A stretch of DNA of 33,249 bases from Myxococcota bacterium (lineage in GTDB: Bacteria; Myxococcota_A; Polyangia; Palsa-1104; JAEUJZ01), in the NCBI GenBank assembly GCA_025057315.1, contig JANWXW010000057.1, positions 1 through 33,249 of the forward strand, written 5' to 3'. The number at the start of each line of letters is the position of its first letter. Positions within the stretch are counted from its first letter, which is position 1. Below the pieces are notes generated by a model, which was not told the DNA's origin, did no database searches, and saw only the letters and a list, made by a program, of their open reading frames with translations. The translations under genes and the position numbers were made by a program. This document shows positions 21,025 to 29,120 of this stretch, piece after piece.

Positions 21025-21047
21025 GTCCGCGAAAATTTCGCACGGAC
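21025..21047. promoter_or_regulatory. Imperfect dyad upstream of the ABC operon
   Basis: GTCCGCGAAA, a single A, and TTTCGCACGGAC form a dyad whose arms pair except for a two-base bulge. Its core GCGAAA-A-TTTCGC is a perfect interrupted palindrome and AT-rich for this genome. It lies 24 bases before the ATPase start codon, next to a weak promoter (TTGCGC 20993-20998, TTGAAT 21016-21021), so it may be an operator or a leader hairpin. Confidence 0.45.
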
Positions 21048-21070
21048 CCATCCAATCCGGAGAACACCCG

Positions 21071-22087
21071 ATGATCGAAGTCGAGGACCTAACAAAATAC
21101 TATAGCGGCAGGAGTGCCATCTCCGGGCTCACCTTCCGCATCGAAAAGGGCGAGATCGTCGGCTTCCTGGGCCTCAACGGCGCTGGCAAGACCACCACGC
21201 TCCGCATCCTCGCCTGCCTGACCTTGCCGTCCTCCGGGAGGGTGCGCATCGATGGCCTGGACGCCGAGACGGACGCCCACGAGATCCGGCGTCGCCTGGG
21301 CTTCCTGCCCGATGCCCCTCCCCTGTACGAGGAGATGTCGGTTTCTTCTTATCTGCGCTTTGTGGCCGAGCTGAAGGGCCTGAGCCGCCGCGAGGCGGCC
21401 ATGCGCGTCGAGGAAGTGATCGACACCTGTCGGCTGAACGAGGCGCGCGAGCAGCTCATCGGCACCTTATCCCATGGCTTCCGCCAGCGCACGGGCATCG
21501 CGCAGGCCGTTGTGCACCGTCCATCGCTGCTCATTCTGGACGAGCCCACCGGCGGGTTGGACCCGGTGCAAATCGTGGAGATGCGCGAGCTGATCAAGCG
21601 GCTGGGCGGGGAGCATACCATTCTTTTGTCGAGTCACATCCTGTCGGAGATCAGCCAGACCTGTGACCGGCTCCTTATCATCCACGAGGGTCGTATCATC
21701 GCCGATGGCACCGAAGCCGCCATCTGCCAGCGCATGAGCCAGGATCAGGACGCCGGCATTCTGGAACTGGAGGTGGAAGGGCCCGAGGGCATTAGCGCCG
21801 CTGAGACTGGCGAGCGGGCCCGCAGCGTGGTCGGCAAGGTCCAAGGGGTGCTGACCAGCCGCGTGGTCGGCCAGCGCGGACGCAGGGTACAACTCGAGGT
21901 GGAGTTTAACACCGACAGGCGCCCGGCGGTGGCGCGCGCCATCGTCGAGTCGGGTCTGGGCCTTGTGCGCCTGGACCGCCGGGCGATGGAGCTGGAGGCT
22001 GTTTTCCAGCGTCTGACGCAGGGATCCAGGGCGGGCTTTTTGCCCTCCACGGCTGCGCAGCGCAACCAGGCGGAGGTGAAAGCATGA
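21071..22087 (+). CDS. ABC transporter ATP-binding protein, GldA-like
   Basis: The 338-residue ATPase has Walker A GLNGAGKTT (34-42), signature LSHGFRQR (133-140), Walker B LLILDEPTGGLDP (153-165) and the switch His189 in LSSHILSE. A C-terminal extension (about 225-338) is typical of ATPases of ABC-2 type exporters and of GldA. It energises the permease encoded next (ATGA overlap). In Bacteroidetes the GldAFG set is required for gliding; in deltaproteobacteria the same layout is common, usually of unknown substrate. GGAG eight bases before the ATG supports the start. Function as an exporter ATPase is confident, the substrate is not known. Confidence 0.93.
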   Translation: MIEVEDLTKYYSGRSAISGLTFRIEKGEIVGFLGLNGAGKTTTLRILACLTLPSSGRVRIDGLDAETDAHEIRRRLGFLPDAPPLYEEMSVSSYLRFVAELKGLSRREAAMRVEEVIDTCRLNEAREQLIGTLSHGFRQRTGIAQAVVHRPSLLILDEPTGGLDPVQIVEMRELIKRLGGEHTILLSSHILSEISQTCDRLLIIHEGRIIADGTEAAICQRMSQDQDAGILELEVEGPEGISAAETGERARSVVGKVQGVLTSRVVGQRGRRVQLEVEFNTDRRPAVARAIVESGLGLVRLDRRAMELEAVFQRLTQGSRAGFLPSTAAQRNQAEVKA

Positions 22088-22812
22088 GGCCCATTGCTCT
22101 CATCGTGCGGCGCGAGCTGATGGCCTACCTGCGCTCGCCCCTCGGCTGGGTGGTCGCCGCGGTGGCTCTGCTCCTCGACGGGTTGTTGTTCAACTTCTTC
22201 GCCATGGGCGAGGGCCATCGCAAGAGCGCCGATGTTCTGCGCCAGTTCTTCTACTTTTCCAGCGGCACGACCATGGTCGCCTCCCTGTTTTTGGCGATGC
22301 GCCTCATCGCGGAGGAACGACAGACGGGCACCATCGCGCTTCTGTACAGCTCACCGGTGCGCGACTACCAGATCGTGCTTGGCAAGTTCCTTTCGGCTTT
22401 CCTGTTCCTGGCCGGCATTACGCTGGCGACCATCTACATGCCGCTGCTCATCCTGGTACATGGCAAGATCAACCTAGGGCAGATCTTTGCCGGCTACCTG
22501 GGGCTACTGCTCCTCGGCTCTGCCTCCCTGTCACTGGGGCTGTTTGGTTCGTCGCTGACGCGCAGCCAAGTGGTGGCAATTATCATCGGAGCGGCGCTGC
22601 TGTTGTTCCTGCTGCTGTGTTGGCTCATCGGCAGCAATACGGAGCGGCCGCTCAGCGAGATCTTTAGCTGGCTGTCGCTGCACAACAAGCACTTTCAGCC
22701 CTTCATGAGTGGGATCATTAATTCCCAGGATGTCGTCTATTACCTATCGGTGACGTACTTCTTCCTCTTTGCCTCCACCCGCGCCCTCGAAGCGCGACGG
22801 TGGAGTGGCTAG
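22084..22812 (+). CDS. ABC-2 type permease, GldF-like
   Basis: The 242-residue integral membrane protein has six hydrophobic segments: near LGWVVAAVALLLDGLLF, TTMVASLFLAMRL, FLSAFLFLAGITLATIYMPL, FAGYLGLLLLGSASLSLGLF, VVAIIIGAALLLFLLLCWLI and VVYYLSVTYFFLFAS. The cytoplasmic AEERQTGTIALLYSSPV is the coupling motif of ABC-2/GldF permeases. It partners the ATPase upstream and the GldG-like subunit downstream, which begins 18 bases later. A single half-size permease implies a dimer in the complex. Confidence 0.9.
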   Translation: MRPIALIVRRELMAYLRSPLGWVVAAVALLLDGLLFNFFAMGEGHRKSADVLRQFFYFSSGTTMVASLFLAMRLIAEERQTGTIALLYSSPVRDYQIVLGKFLSAFLFLAGITLATIYMPLLILVHGKINLGQIFAGYLGLLLLGSASLSLGLFGSSLTRSQVVAIIIGAALLLFLLLCWLIGSNTERPLSEIFSWLSLHNKHFQPFMSGIINSQDVVYYLSVTYFFLFASTRALEARRWSG

Positions 22813-22830
22813 GCGCGCTGGAGGGGCGAG

Positions 22831-24762
22831 ATGACCGCGACCGAGCAAAAAGACACCTCGCGCGCCACCATCCGCATTGAATGGTGGCCGACCGTCGCTT
22901 TCTTTGTCGGCCTGGTGCTGCTCTACATCGGTGAGCGGGCTATTGGCGACCCCGCGCGGGTGAGGCTGGGCGTCGATGTCGCCGCGGGCCTGGCCATGGC
23001 AGCGGGGCTGGTTGGCCGTGCCCGCAGCCTGACCCAGGCCAGGGATCCGAACCACCGCCGGGCAGAGAGCTGGATTCTGATTGCCATGGTCCTGGTCCTT
23101 GCTGGCCTGGGCCTTTACTTCCTGTTTGCGCTGGGGCGCGAGTGGCTGCGCAGCAGCCTAGGCAAGGCATTCGACAGAACCGATGGCGTGGCGGCCGTGC
23201 TCTGGCCCGCCCTGGTGCTTCTGGGAGCGCTGCCCCTTGTGGCCATGCAGCGGGCGCTGAGCGCGATGACCGATGGGCACGGTCATGCTGAACACATTGA
23301 GATCCGCCGCGTCTCCTACTCTGCTCACAGCGGTGCCACGGTGGGCTTGGTGCTCATCTTCTGCTTTGCCATTAACTATGTGGCTGGTGAGCTGAACAAG
23401 AAGGTCGATTTGGCTCGGTTTCGCTCCACCCGCCCCAGCCCGGCGACCATCAAGGTTGTGCAAAACCTAAACAAGCCCATCCGGGCCGTGATCTTTTTGC
23501 CTTCGGCAAACGAGGTCCGCGAGCAGATCGAGCCGTACTTTAAGGATCTCAGCCAGCAGTCTGGCCGTTTCACCTATGAGGTCGTCGACCATGCCCTCTC
23601 GCCGCAGAAGGCCAGGGATCTGTCGGCCACTGGCAATGGTCTGATCGTCCTTGGCGTCCCGGACGAAAAGAACCCGACGCAGATGTCGCAAAGGGAAATC
23701 CTCCATGTGGGCACGACGCTGGAGACGGCGGCCTCGGCGCTGCAGACCTTCGATGGGGATGTGCAAAAGCGCCTGCTGCTGCTTACGCGCCCCGGTCGCA
23801 TCGCCTACTTTACCGTCGGACACGGCGAGCGAGGCATGGACCGCTTTACCCTGGACCTGACCAAGGAAGACCTGCGCGCGCCGATGAGCCTGCTGCAGCA
23901 GATCCTGCAAGGGCAGGGCTACGAGGTGCGTAGCTTGGGCGTCGGCCAGGGGCTGGCCAACAAGGTTCCGGGTGACGCCGGCATCGTCTTTATCGCCGGA
24001 CCCACCGAGCGGTTCCTCGCCGAGGAGGTGAACGCGCTGCGCTCCTACCTGGAGGGCGGCGGGCACATCTTCCTCATGTTCGACCCGATGGCCGAGGGTC
24101 CAGCAGCTGACCTGCAACCCCTGCTCCAGGCCGTGGGTGTGAAGTTCCATGCCACGCTGCTGTGCAACGACGAGAACTACTGGCCGCGGACGCACCAGAA
24201 GTCGGACTTTGCCAACATCGCCGCCGTCAGCTTCAGCTCTCACGCCTCCATGACCACGCTCTCACGGGCGTCGGGGAGGGTGGCGCTGGTGCTGCCCCGC
24301 AGCGGCTGGTTCGAGCGCGATGGCACGACTCCGCCCGGGGTCCAGCTGGATTTTACCATCCGCTCGATGCCCAAGACGTGGGAAGACGCCAACCACAATT
24401 TTACCTTCGACAAAGAGGAGAAGCAGCAGGTGTTCGATTTGGCCGTCGCTGCGCACAAGAGCGTAGGGGATGCCAAAGACAAAAAAGAGATGCGTCTAGC
24501 GGCGCTTGGTTCCGTCGATGCCATGAGCGACCTGGTGCTGGGGCATCGGCCGAACCTGGTGTTGGCCCTGGACACCATCAAGTGGCTCATGGGCGATGAG
24601 GCCATTGCAGCCGAGGTGGCCCAAGAGCAGGACCTGCCCATTGTTCACACCAGGGCCGAGGACAAGGCTTGGTTCTACCTGACGGTGTTCCTCATGCCGA
24701 CCCTGATTCTGTTTGGGGGGCTATTCTATATTCGCCGCGTGCGCCGCAGGAGGGCATCATGA
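22831..24762 (+). CDS. GldG-like ABC auxiliary protein
   Basis: The 643-residue protein matches the auxiliary subunit of gliding-type ABC systems. Five hydrophobic segments occupy the first 200 residues. A large periplasmic part has the GldG N-terminal module (PSPATIKVVQNLNKPIRAVI through GRFTYEVVDH) and a GATase-like ABC_transp_aux module (VFIAGPTERFLAEEVNALRS, LEGGGHIFLMFDPMA). A C-terminal membrane helix (about 618-636) ends in RRVRRRR. The ATG has GGAGGGG upstream. It shares an ATGA overlap with the DUF4340 gene. The N-terminal membrane region is longer than in simple GldG proteins and could replace a second permease, which is inference. Confidence 0.88.
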   Translation: MTATEQKDTSRATIRIEWWPTVAFFVGLVLLYIGERAIGDPARVRLGVDVAAGLAMAAGLVGRARSLTQARDPNHRRAESWILIAMVLVLAGLGLYFLFALGREWLRSSLGKAFDRTDGVAAVLWPALVLLGALPLVAMQRALSAMTDGHGHAEHIEIRRVSYSAHSGATVGLVLIFCFAINYVAGELNKKVDLARFRSTRPSPATIKVVQNLNKPIRAVIFLPSANEVREQIEPYFKDLSQQSGRFTYEVVDHALSPQKARDLSATGNGLIVLGVPDEKNPTQMSQREILHVGTTLETAASALQTFDGDVQKRLLLLTRPGRIAYFTVGHGERGMDRFTLDLTKEDLRAPMSLLQQILQGQGYEVRSLGVGQGLANKVPGDAGIVFIAGPTERFLAEEVNALRSYLEGGGHIFLMFDPMAEGPAADLQPLLQAVGVKFHATLLCNDENYWPRTHQKSDFANIAAVSFSSHASMTTLSRASGRVALVLPRSGWFERDGTTPPGVQLDFTIRSMPKTWEDANHNFTFDKEEKQQVFDLAVAAHKSVGDAKDKKEMRLAALGSVDAMSDLVLGHRPNLVLALDTIKWLMGDEAIAAEVAQEQDLPIVHTRAEDKAWFYLTVFLMPTLILFGGLFYIRRVRRRRAS

Positions 24763-26078
24763 AGGAGACCCGGACCCCGAATCTCCATCGCAGCCGGGCC
24801 AGGAGGCGGATCGCGGGGGCATCTACCCTCACGCTGCACGCTGTGCTGGCGCTTCTGGCCCTGGTGGCAGCCTACCTTACATGGACACGAGACAAGACCC
24901 AGGTGCAACAAATCGACCAGGTGGTGGCCTTGGATGCCAAAAAGCGCGACCTGGTTTCGGTGACCCACAAGGACGAGTCGCGCACCGTGGTGGTCGAGCG
25001 GAAGGTGGATGGCAGCGGGGAGCCCTATGCCTGGGTTACGGTCACCACCCGGACCAAGACCCTGGTGACCCCCGGTGGTTCTTCGCCCTCGGGGGCCTCC
25101 ACCCCGGGCGAGCACAGTGCCTCGCCGGCCTCCTCCAGCAGCACCTCCCCGCCGTCCCCAGCGGACAAGGACAACAAGGCCACCGCCGCGCCAGGCAAGC
25201 CGGCCTCGCCAGCGACCAACAAGGGCGGTGACAAGGCCGCTGCAGACAAGCAAGGGGAACAAGCACCTCCCAGCGCCTCGGCTGCGCCGTCCCAGCCAGC
25301 CGCCACCCCGCCGCCGGTTCACGAGGTCAAGGAGACCGAAACCGTGAAGTCGTTTCGCGGCAGCGAGCAGGCAGACAAGCTTCTGGAGGCATTTGCGCCG
25401 CTTATGGCGCTTCGTGCACTGGGAACGGTCGACGAGGCCAAGGCCAAGGAACTGGGTCTGACGGAGTCAAAGAAGTCGTTGGTCGTGCAATACAAGAACC
25501 GTACGGTCCAGTTTGTCATCGGCGGCACCAGCTATGGCACAGGCGACATCTACGTCCGCGACGACCAGGGACGGGTCTTCCTGCTCTCCTCGCGCTTTTC
25601 CAGCGACTTTGACTATGCCGAGAGCCGCCTGATGGAGCGCCGTCTGCACCGCTTTGAGCGTCCGGACATCAGTCGGGTGGAGGTGACGGTGGGCGGAAAG
25701 AAGAAGGTATTGGTCCAGCAAAATCGCCAAGACCCGATCAACTACTACTGGGCCGAGGAGCAGACCCCCACCAAGCGGGATGACGCGTTGCGCAACTGGA
25801 TGGACAAGGTGCTGCGCATCGCCATCAGCGACTACGTGGCCAAGGGGGAGGAACCTCAGCTTCCACCCATGTCCCAGGCCCAAGGGGGGCCGGCGTATGG
25901 GGAGGTGTTGACCATGCGCTTTTACGATGGGCGGAAGCCCATCGGGCACGCTGTCTTTTCGCGCTATCCCAAGGGCTCCACAAGCGAGTACTACGCCACC
26001 ACGGAGCTGACCATCGGCCTGGTGCGGCTCCTGTCAGCCACTGCAGAGAGCGCCGTGCAGGACGCCGAGAAGTGGTAG
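24759..26078 (+). CDS. DUF4340 protein, membrane-anchored
   Basis: The 439-residue product has an N-terminal Arg-rich segment and one membrane helix (LHAVLALLALVAAYLTW), then a periplasmic domain interrupted by a Ser/Pro/Ala/Lys-rich linker (about 105-190). The following parts (about 190-430: ELGLTESKKSLVVQYKNR, FVIGGTSYGTGDIYVRDDQG, RVFLLSSRFSSDFDYAESRL) are typical of DUF4340, which regularly follows GldG-like genes. It is probably a fourth subunit of the ABC complex, role unknown. ATG 24759 overlaps the GldG-like stop and has GGAGG six bases upstream; the frame is open earlier but without a better start. Confidence 0.87.
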   Translation: MKETRTPNLHRSRARRRIAGASTLTLHAVLALLALVAAYLTWTRDKTQVQQIDQVVALDAKKRDLVSVTHKDESRTVVVERKVDGSGEPYAWVTVTTRTKTLVTPGGSSPSGASTPGEHSASPASSSSTSPPSPADKDNKATAAPGKPASPATNKGGDKAAADKQGEQAPPSASAAPSQPAATPPPVHEVKETETVKSFRGSEQADKLLEAFAPLMALRALGTVDEAKAKELGLTESKKSLVVQYKNRTVQFVIGGTSYGTGDIYVRDDQGRVFLLSSRFSSDFDYAESRLMERRLHRFERPDISRVEVTVGGKKKVLVQQNRQDPINYYWAEEQTPTKRDDALRNWMDKVLRIAISDYVAKGEEPQLPPMSQAQGGPAYGEVLTMRFYDGRKPIGHAVFSRYPKGSTSEYYATTELTIGLVRLLSATAESAVQDAEKW

Positions 26079-26088
26079 TCTTGTAGGC

Positions 26089-28128
26089 GTGGCCCTCACC
26101 ATTGTCCTAATGACCGAGCCCGCAGAGGAGGCCAGGCTCCGCAAGGGCCTGGGCAGAGACCACCGGCTGCGTGTGCGGGCAGACCTCATCGTGGGGCAGA
26201 CTCCAGCAGAACAGCTGCTCGCTGCGCGGCCCGACGTCCTGATCCTAGGTACCGGACTGCCGGGCTTGAACCTCATAGAGTATCTAGACGCAGCGCGGCA
26301 GAACCTACCCGACTGCGTGCTGTGCCTGCTGTGCGACCGTGGCCAGGCGGAGGCGGTGCGGCCCCTCCGTCCGCACGTCCTTCTTCAGCGGCCGGTAAGC
26401 CTGACCGAACTGCTGACCGCCCTGGAGGCCGTGACGGCGGCACGGGTGTTGCCCGCCTCGGCTTCACCCCCCTGCCAGCCTGCATCGCCTGCCTTGCAGA
26501 GCGACCTGCTGCGCCTGGATGACATGGTCCCCGACCCCCTGCTGCTGCTGAACGCAGCGCCGCTGTCTGTCAGCCCCTCGGGGCCCGAGCCCGGCCTGCC
26601 GGCCGAGGGGGTGGCGGCCGCGCCCTCTGGGGAAAAGAACAACACGAAGTCGGCGCAGAGCAGGACCGTGTCGGGACAGCTCCACCAGGCGGTGACCTTT
26701 CCAGAGAGGTCCGCTCGGGCGGATGTGGTCGAGGGCAAGGTCGCTGTCGATCCGTCCGTGTACCAGGACGCGCTGGCGGACATCGATGTCGATGCGCTGG
26801 GCGACGAGGAGCCTGCGTTGGCACCCCCTGCTGTCGCCCTGTCCCGTCCGCCGTCTACGCCCCCTCCGCTCCCGGCGGATGTGGGCACCGCTGTCCGTCG
26901 GCGCAGCGAGCCCCCGGCCCTGCCCCCGCCCCTGCCGAAGGAGACTCCCCCTCCGTCTCGGCGCTCTGCCCCGCCGGTCCCCTTGCCCTCCGAGGGGGAC
27001 CTGGCTACCACGGACCCCCCTACTCTGGTGGGCCGGCTGTGCACCACGGGCTACACCGGCTGCCTAGAACTTCAGCCTCCCGGCGAGGAGGGCAGCCGGC
27101 GTTGCCTCTTTTTCGATGGCGGAGAGGTGGTGGCCGTCTCCTCCACGCTTCCCATCGATAGCCTACCAGAAATTTTATACCACGAGGGGCGTCTTTCCCG
27201 GGAGCAGCTCAAGCGGGCCCGTCACCTACTCGCCGAGCAGGGGGCAAGCGGCGAGATGACCAACCGGCGGCTGGCGCAGAAGCTGGCGGACGAGCAGATT
27301 CTGCCTCGGGGGGAGGTCGTCCCCTTGCTGCGGCGCCAGGTCATCGAGATCTTTTACCGCAGCCTCGCTTGGGACAAGGGCCGGTACCGCCTCCTGCCCC
27401 GCACCGCCCCGCCGGAGGATCGGGTGCGCCTTAAGGAAACGCCGAAGCTGCTGCTGCTAGAGGGGCTGCGCCGCAAGGCCAGCCTCGACAACTTGATTCA
27501 GCGGGTCGGCCCCGACGATACCGTGCTGCAGCCGGTCATGTCGGGAAGTTTGCTCCTTAAAGATGCGGGCATCACGGCGTTCGAGCAGCGCGCGCTGCCG
27601 CTCTTTGACGGCCACCACTCGTTGCTTCAGATCTCCAGGCAGAGCGGGCTAGCCGAACATGCCACCTACGTCCTCGCCTATGCCCTGATGTGCCTGGGTG
27701 GTCTGCGCCGACCCAGCGAGGGCCGGCCGGCCCCTCCACCGTCTGCGCCGGCTGGAGAGGGCAAACCTGGGAACCAGCCACCACCTGCGGTCAAGGAGGA
27801 GCCCAGCCGAGACAGCGAGGCGCAGGCCGAGTTGGAGGCGACGCGAGAGCGCGTGCGGCGCAAGCACGCCCAGGTCCTCGAGGGGGACTACTTCAGCCTG
27901 CTGGACCTTGCCGAGACGGCCTCCGCCGAGGAGATAAGACGCGCTTACGCCGCGCTGCGAATTGAGTTTTCCGATGATCTGCTCCCTAGCGAGTGCCGAA
28001 GCGAGCTGGCCGCGGAACTGGGCCAGATCCGAGAAGTGCTCGGTGAGGCCTTCGCCGTTCTGTCCAACGACCAGATGCGCGAAGCGTATCGCGCCCACTT
28101 GCTGCCCGAGGTGCATCGGGCCGAATGA
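26089..28128 (+). CDS. Pseudo-receiver/DUF4388/J-like fusion protein
   Basis: This 679-residue protein has three parts. Residues 1-120 look like a receiver domain, but the phosphoacceptor site reads PDVLILGTGLPG (Gly for Asp) and the lysine of the KP motif is Arg (LLQRPVS). A Pro-rich linker (120-310) follows. Residues about 313-438 are a DUF4388/PATAN-type domain (GYTGCLELQPPG, LFFDGGEVVAVSS, EILYHEGRLS). The C-terminus (about 598-672) resembles a J-domain (DYFSLLDLAETASAEEIRRA, YRAHL) but lacks the HPD motif, reading FSDD instead. So neither phosphotransfer nor Hsp70 stimulation is expected; a protein-interaction adaptor is likelier. GTG 26089 follows the DUF4340 stop by ten bases. Such domain shuffles are typical of Myxococcota. 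Confidence 0.82.
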   Translation: MALTIVLMTEPAEEARLRKGLGRDHRLRVRADLIVGQTPAEQLLAARPDVLILGTGLPGLNLIEYLDAARQNLPDCVLCLLCDRGQAEAVRPLRPHVLLQRPVSLTELLTALEAVTAARVLPASASPPCQPASPALQSDLLRLDDMVPDPLLLLNAAPLSVSPSGPEPGLPAEGVAAAPSGEKNNTKSAQSRTVSGQLHQAVTFPERSARADVVEGKVAVDPSVYQDALADIDVDALGDEEPALAPPAVALSRPPSTPPPLPADVGTAVRRRSEPPALPPPLPKETPPPSRRSAPPVPLPSEGDLATTDPPTLVGRLCTTGYTGCLELQPPGEEGSRRCLFFDGGEVVAVSSTLPIDSLPEILYHEGRLSREQLKRARHLLAEQGASGEMTNRRLAQKLADEQILPRGEVVPLLRRQVIEIFYRSLAWDKGRYRLLPRTAPPEDRVRLKETPKLLLLEGLRRKASLDNLIQRVGPDDTVLQPVMSGSLLLKDAGITAFEQRALPLFDGHHSLLQISRQSGLAEHATYVLAYALMCLGGLRRPSEGRPAPPPSAPAGEGKPGNQPPPAVKEEPSRDSEAQAELEATRERVRRKHAQVLEGDYFSLLDLAETASAEEIRRAYAALRIEFSDDLLPSECRSELAAELGQIREVLGEAFAVLSNDQMREAYRAHLLPEVHRAE

Positions 28129-28143
28129 ACGAAGCAGCCTACC

Positions 28144-29118
28144 ATGCGAGCCGTGTTTATGGGATCGCCGGACTTCGCCGTCCCCTCGCTAGAGGCCCTA
28201 TGTGCGAAGGGAGAGGTGGTGGCGGTCGTGTGTCAGCCAGATCGGCCCGCTGGGCGGGGCATGGAGATCGTTGCTCCGCCCATCAAGCGGGCCGCGCAGG
28301 AGCGGGGTCTCAGGGTGCTGCAGCCAGAGTCGCTGCGGCCCGAGCGGTCGTCCTTCGTCCAGGAACTCATCGAGCTGGCCCCCGACTTGGTGGTGGTCGT
28401 TGCCTATGGCAAAATCCTGCCGCAGCCGGTTCTCGCTGTTCCCCGCTGGGGCTGCTGGAACGTACACGCTTCCCTGCTGCCCGCTTACCGCGGGGCCGCT
28501 CCGATCCAATGGGCCCTCATCCGCGGCGAGCGGGTCACCGGCGTGACGCTCATGCAGATGGACGCTGGCATGGACACGGGACCGATGATCCTACAACGGG
28601 AGCTGCCGATCGCCGATGAGGACACCTCAGGCTCGCTGCACCAGAAGCTGGCTCGCCTCGGGGCCGAGGTGCTGGCAGAGGGTCTGCAACGCCTGCTAGA
28701 TGGTACATTACCTCCCCCACAGCCGCAGGATGAACGACGAGCGAGCCGCGCCCCTTTGCTCATCAAAGAGCACGGCCGGGTAGACTTTACACGTCCAGCA
28801 CAGGCCGTATGTGGGCAGATGCGGGGCGTGGATCCCTGGCCCGGAGCCTTCACCACGGTGCCGACCCCGGGCGGCGAGGTGGTGCTGAAGCTGTATCGAC
28901 CCAAGATCTCCTCGGGGTCGGGACGTCCCGGAGAGGTCCTCGGCGTGGATCGCGATGGCCTTCATGTGGCCTGCGGACAGGGAGTGGTGTCCGTGGCCGA
29001 GCTGCAGCTTCCAGGCCGGCGGCGGCTTCCGGCCACCGCCGTGCTTGCCGGATTCCCCCTTGAGCGGGGAACAATATTGGGCAATGGATTGCCCAATAAA
29101 ATGCTAGACATCAACTGA
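28144..29118 (+). CDS. fmt: Methionyl-tRNA formyltransferase
   Basis: It transfers the formyl group of 10-formyl-tetrahydrofolate to initiator Met-tRNA, in the cytosol. The 324-residue product has the N-terminal MGSPDFAVPSL, the catalytic triad Asn106, His108 and Asp144 in CWNVHASLLPAYRGAAPIQW and MDAGMDTGPM, and the C-terminal OB-fold domain (about 208-310) for tRNA binding. The last eleven residues are an AT-rich extension that contains a perfect inverted repeat. rsmB follows after two bases, and fmt-rsmB pairing is common in bacteria. No def gene is present. Confidence 0.96.
   Translation: MRAVFMGSPDFAVPSLEALCAKGEVVAVVCQPDRPAGRGMEIVAPPIKRAAQERGLRVLQPESLRPERSSFVQELIELAPDLVVVVAYGKILPQPVLAVPRWGCWNVHASLLPAYRGAAPIQWALIRGERVTGVTLMQMDAGMDTGPMILQRELPIADEDTSGSLHQKLARLGAEVLAEGLQRLLDGTLPPPQPQDERRASRAPLLIKEHGRVDFTRPAQAVCGQMRGVDPWPGAFTTVPTPGGEVVLKLYRPKISSGSGRPGEVLGVDRDGLHVACGQGVVSVAELQLPGRRRLPATAVLAGFPLERGTILGNGLPNKMLDIN
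29075..29098 (+). repeat. Perfect ten-base inverted repeat at the end of fmt
   Basis: TATTGGGCAA and TTGCCCAATA pair over ten bases around a four-base TGGA loop. The hairpin lies in the last codons of fmt, 22 bases before the rsmB ATG, in a patch much richer in A and T than its surroundings, and is followed by AAA rather than a T-tract on the plus strand. It may modulate rsmB translation or transcript stability. Confidence 0.75.
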
Positions 29119-29120
29119 CC

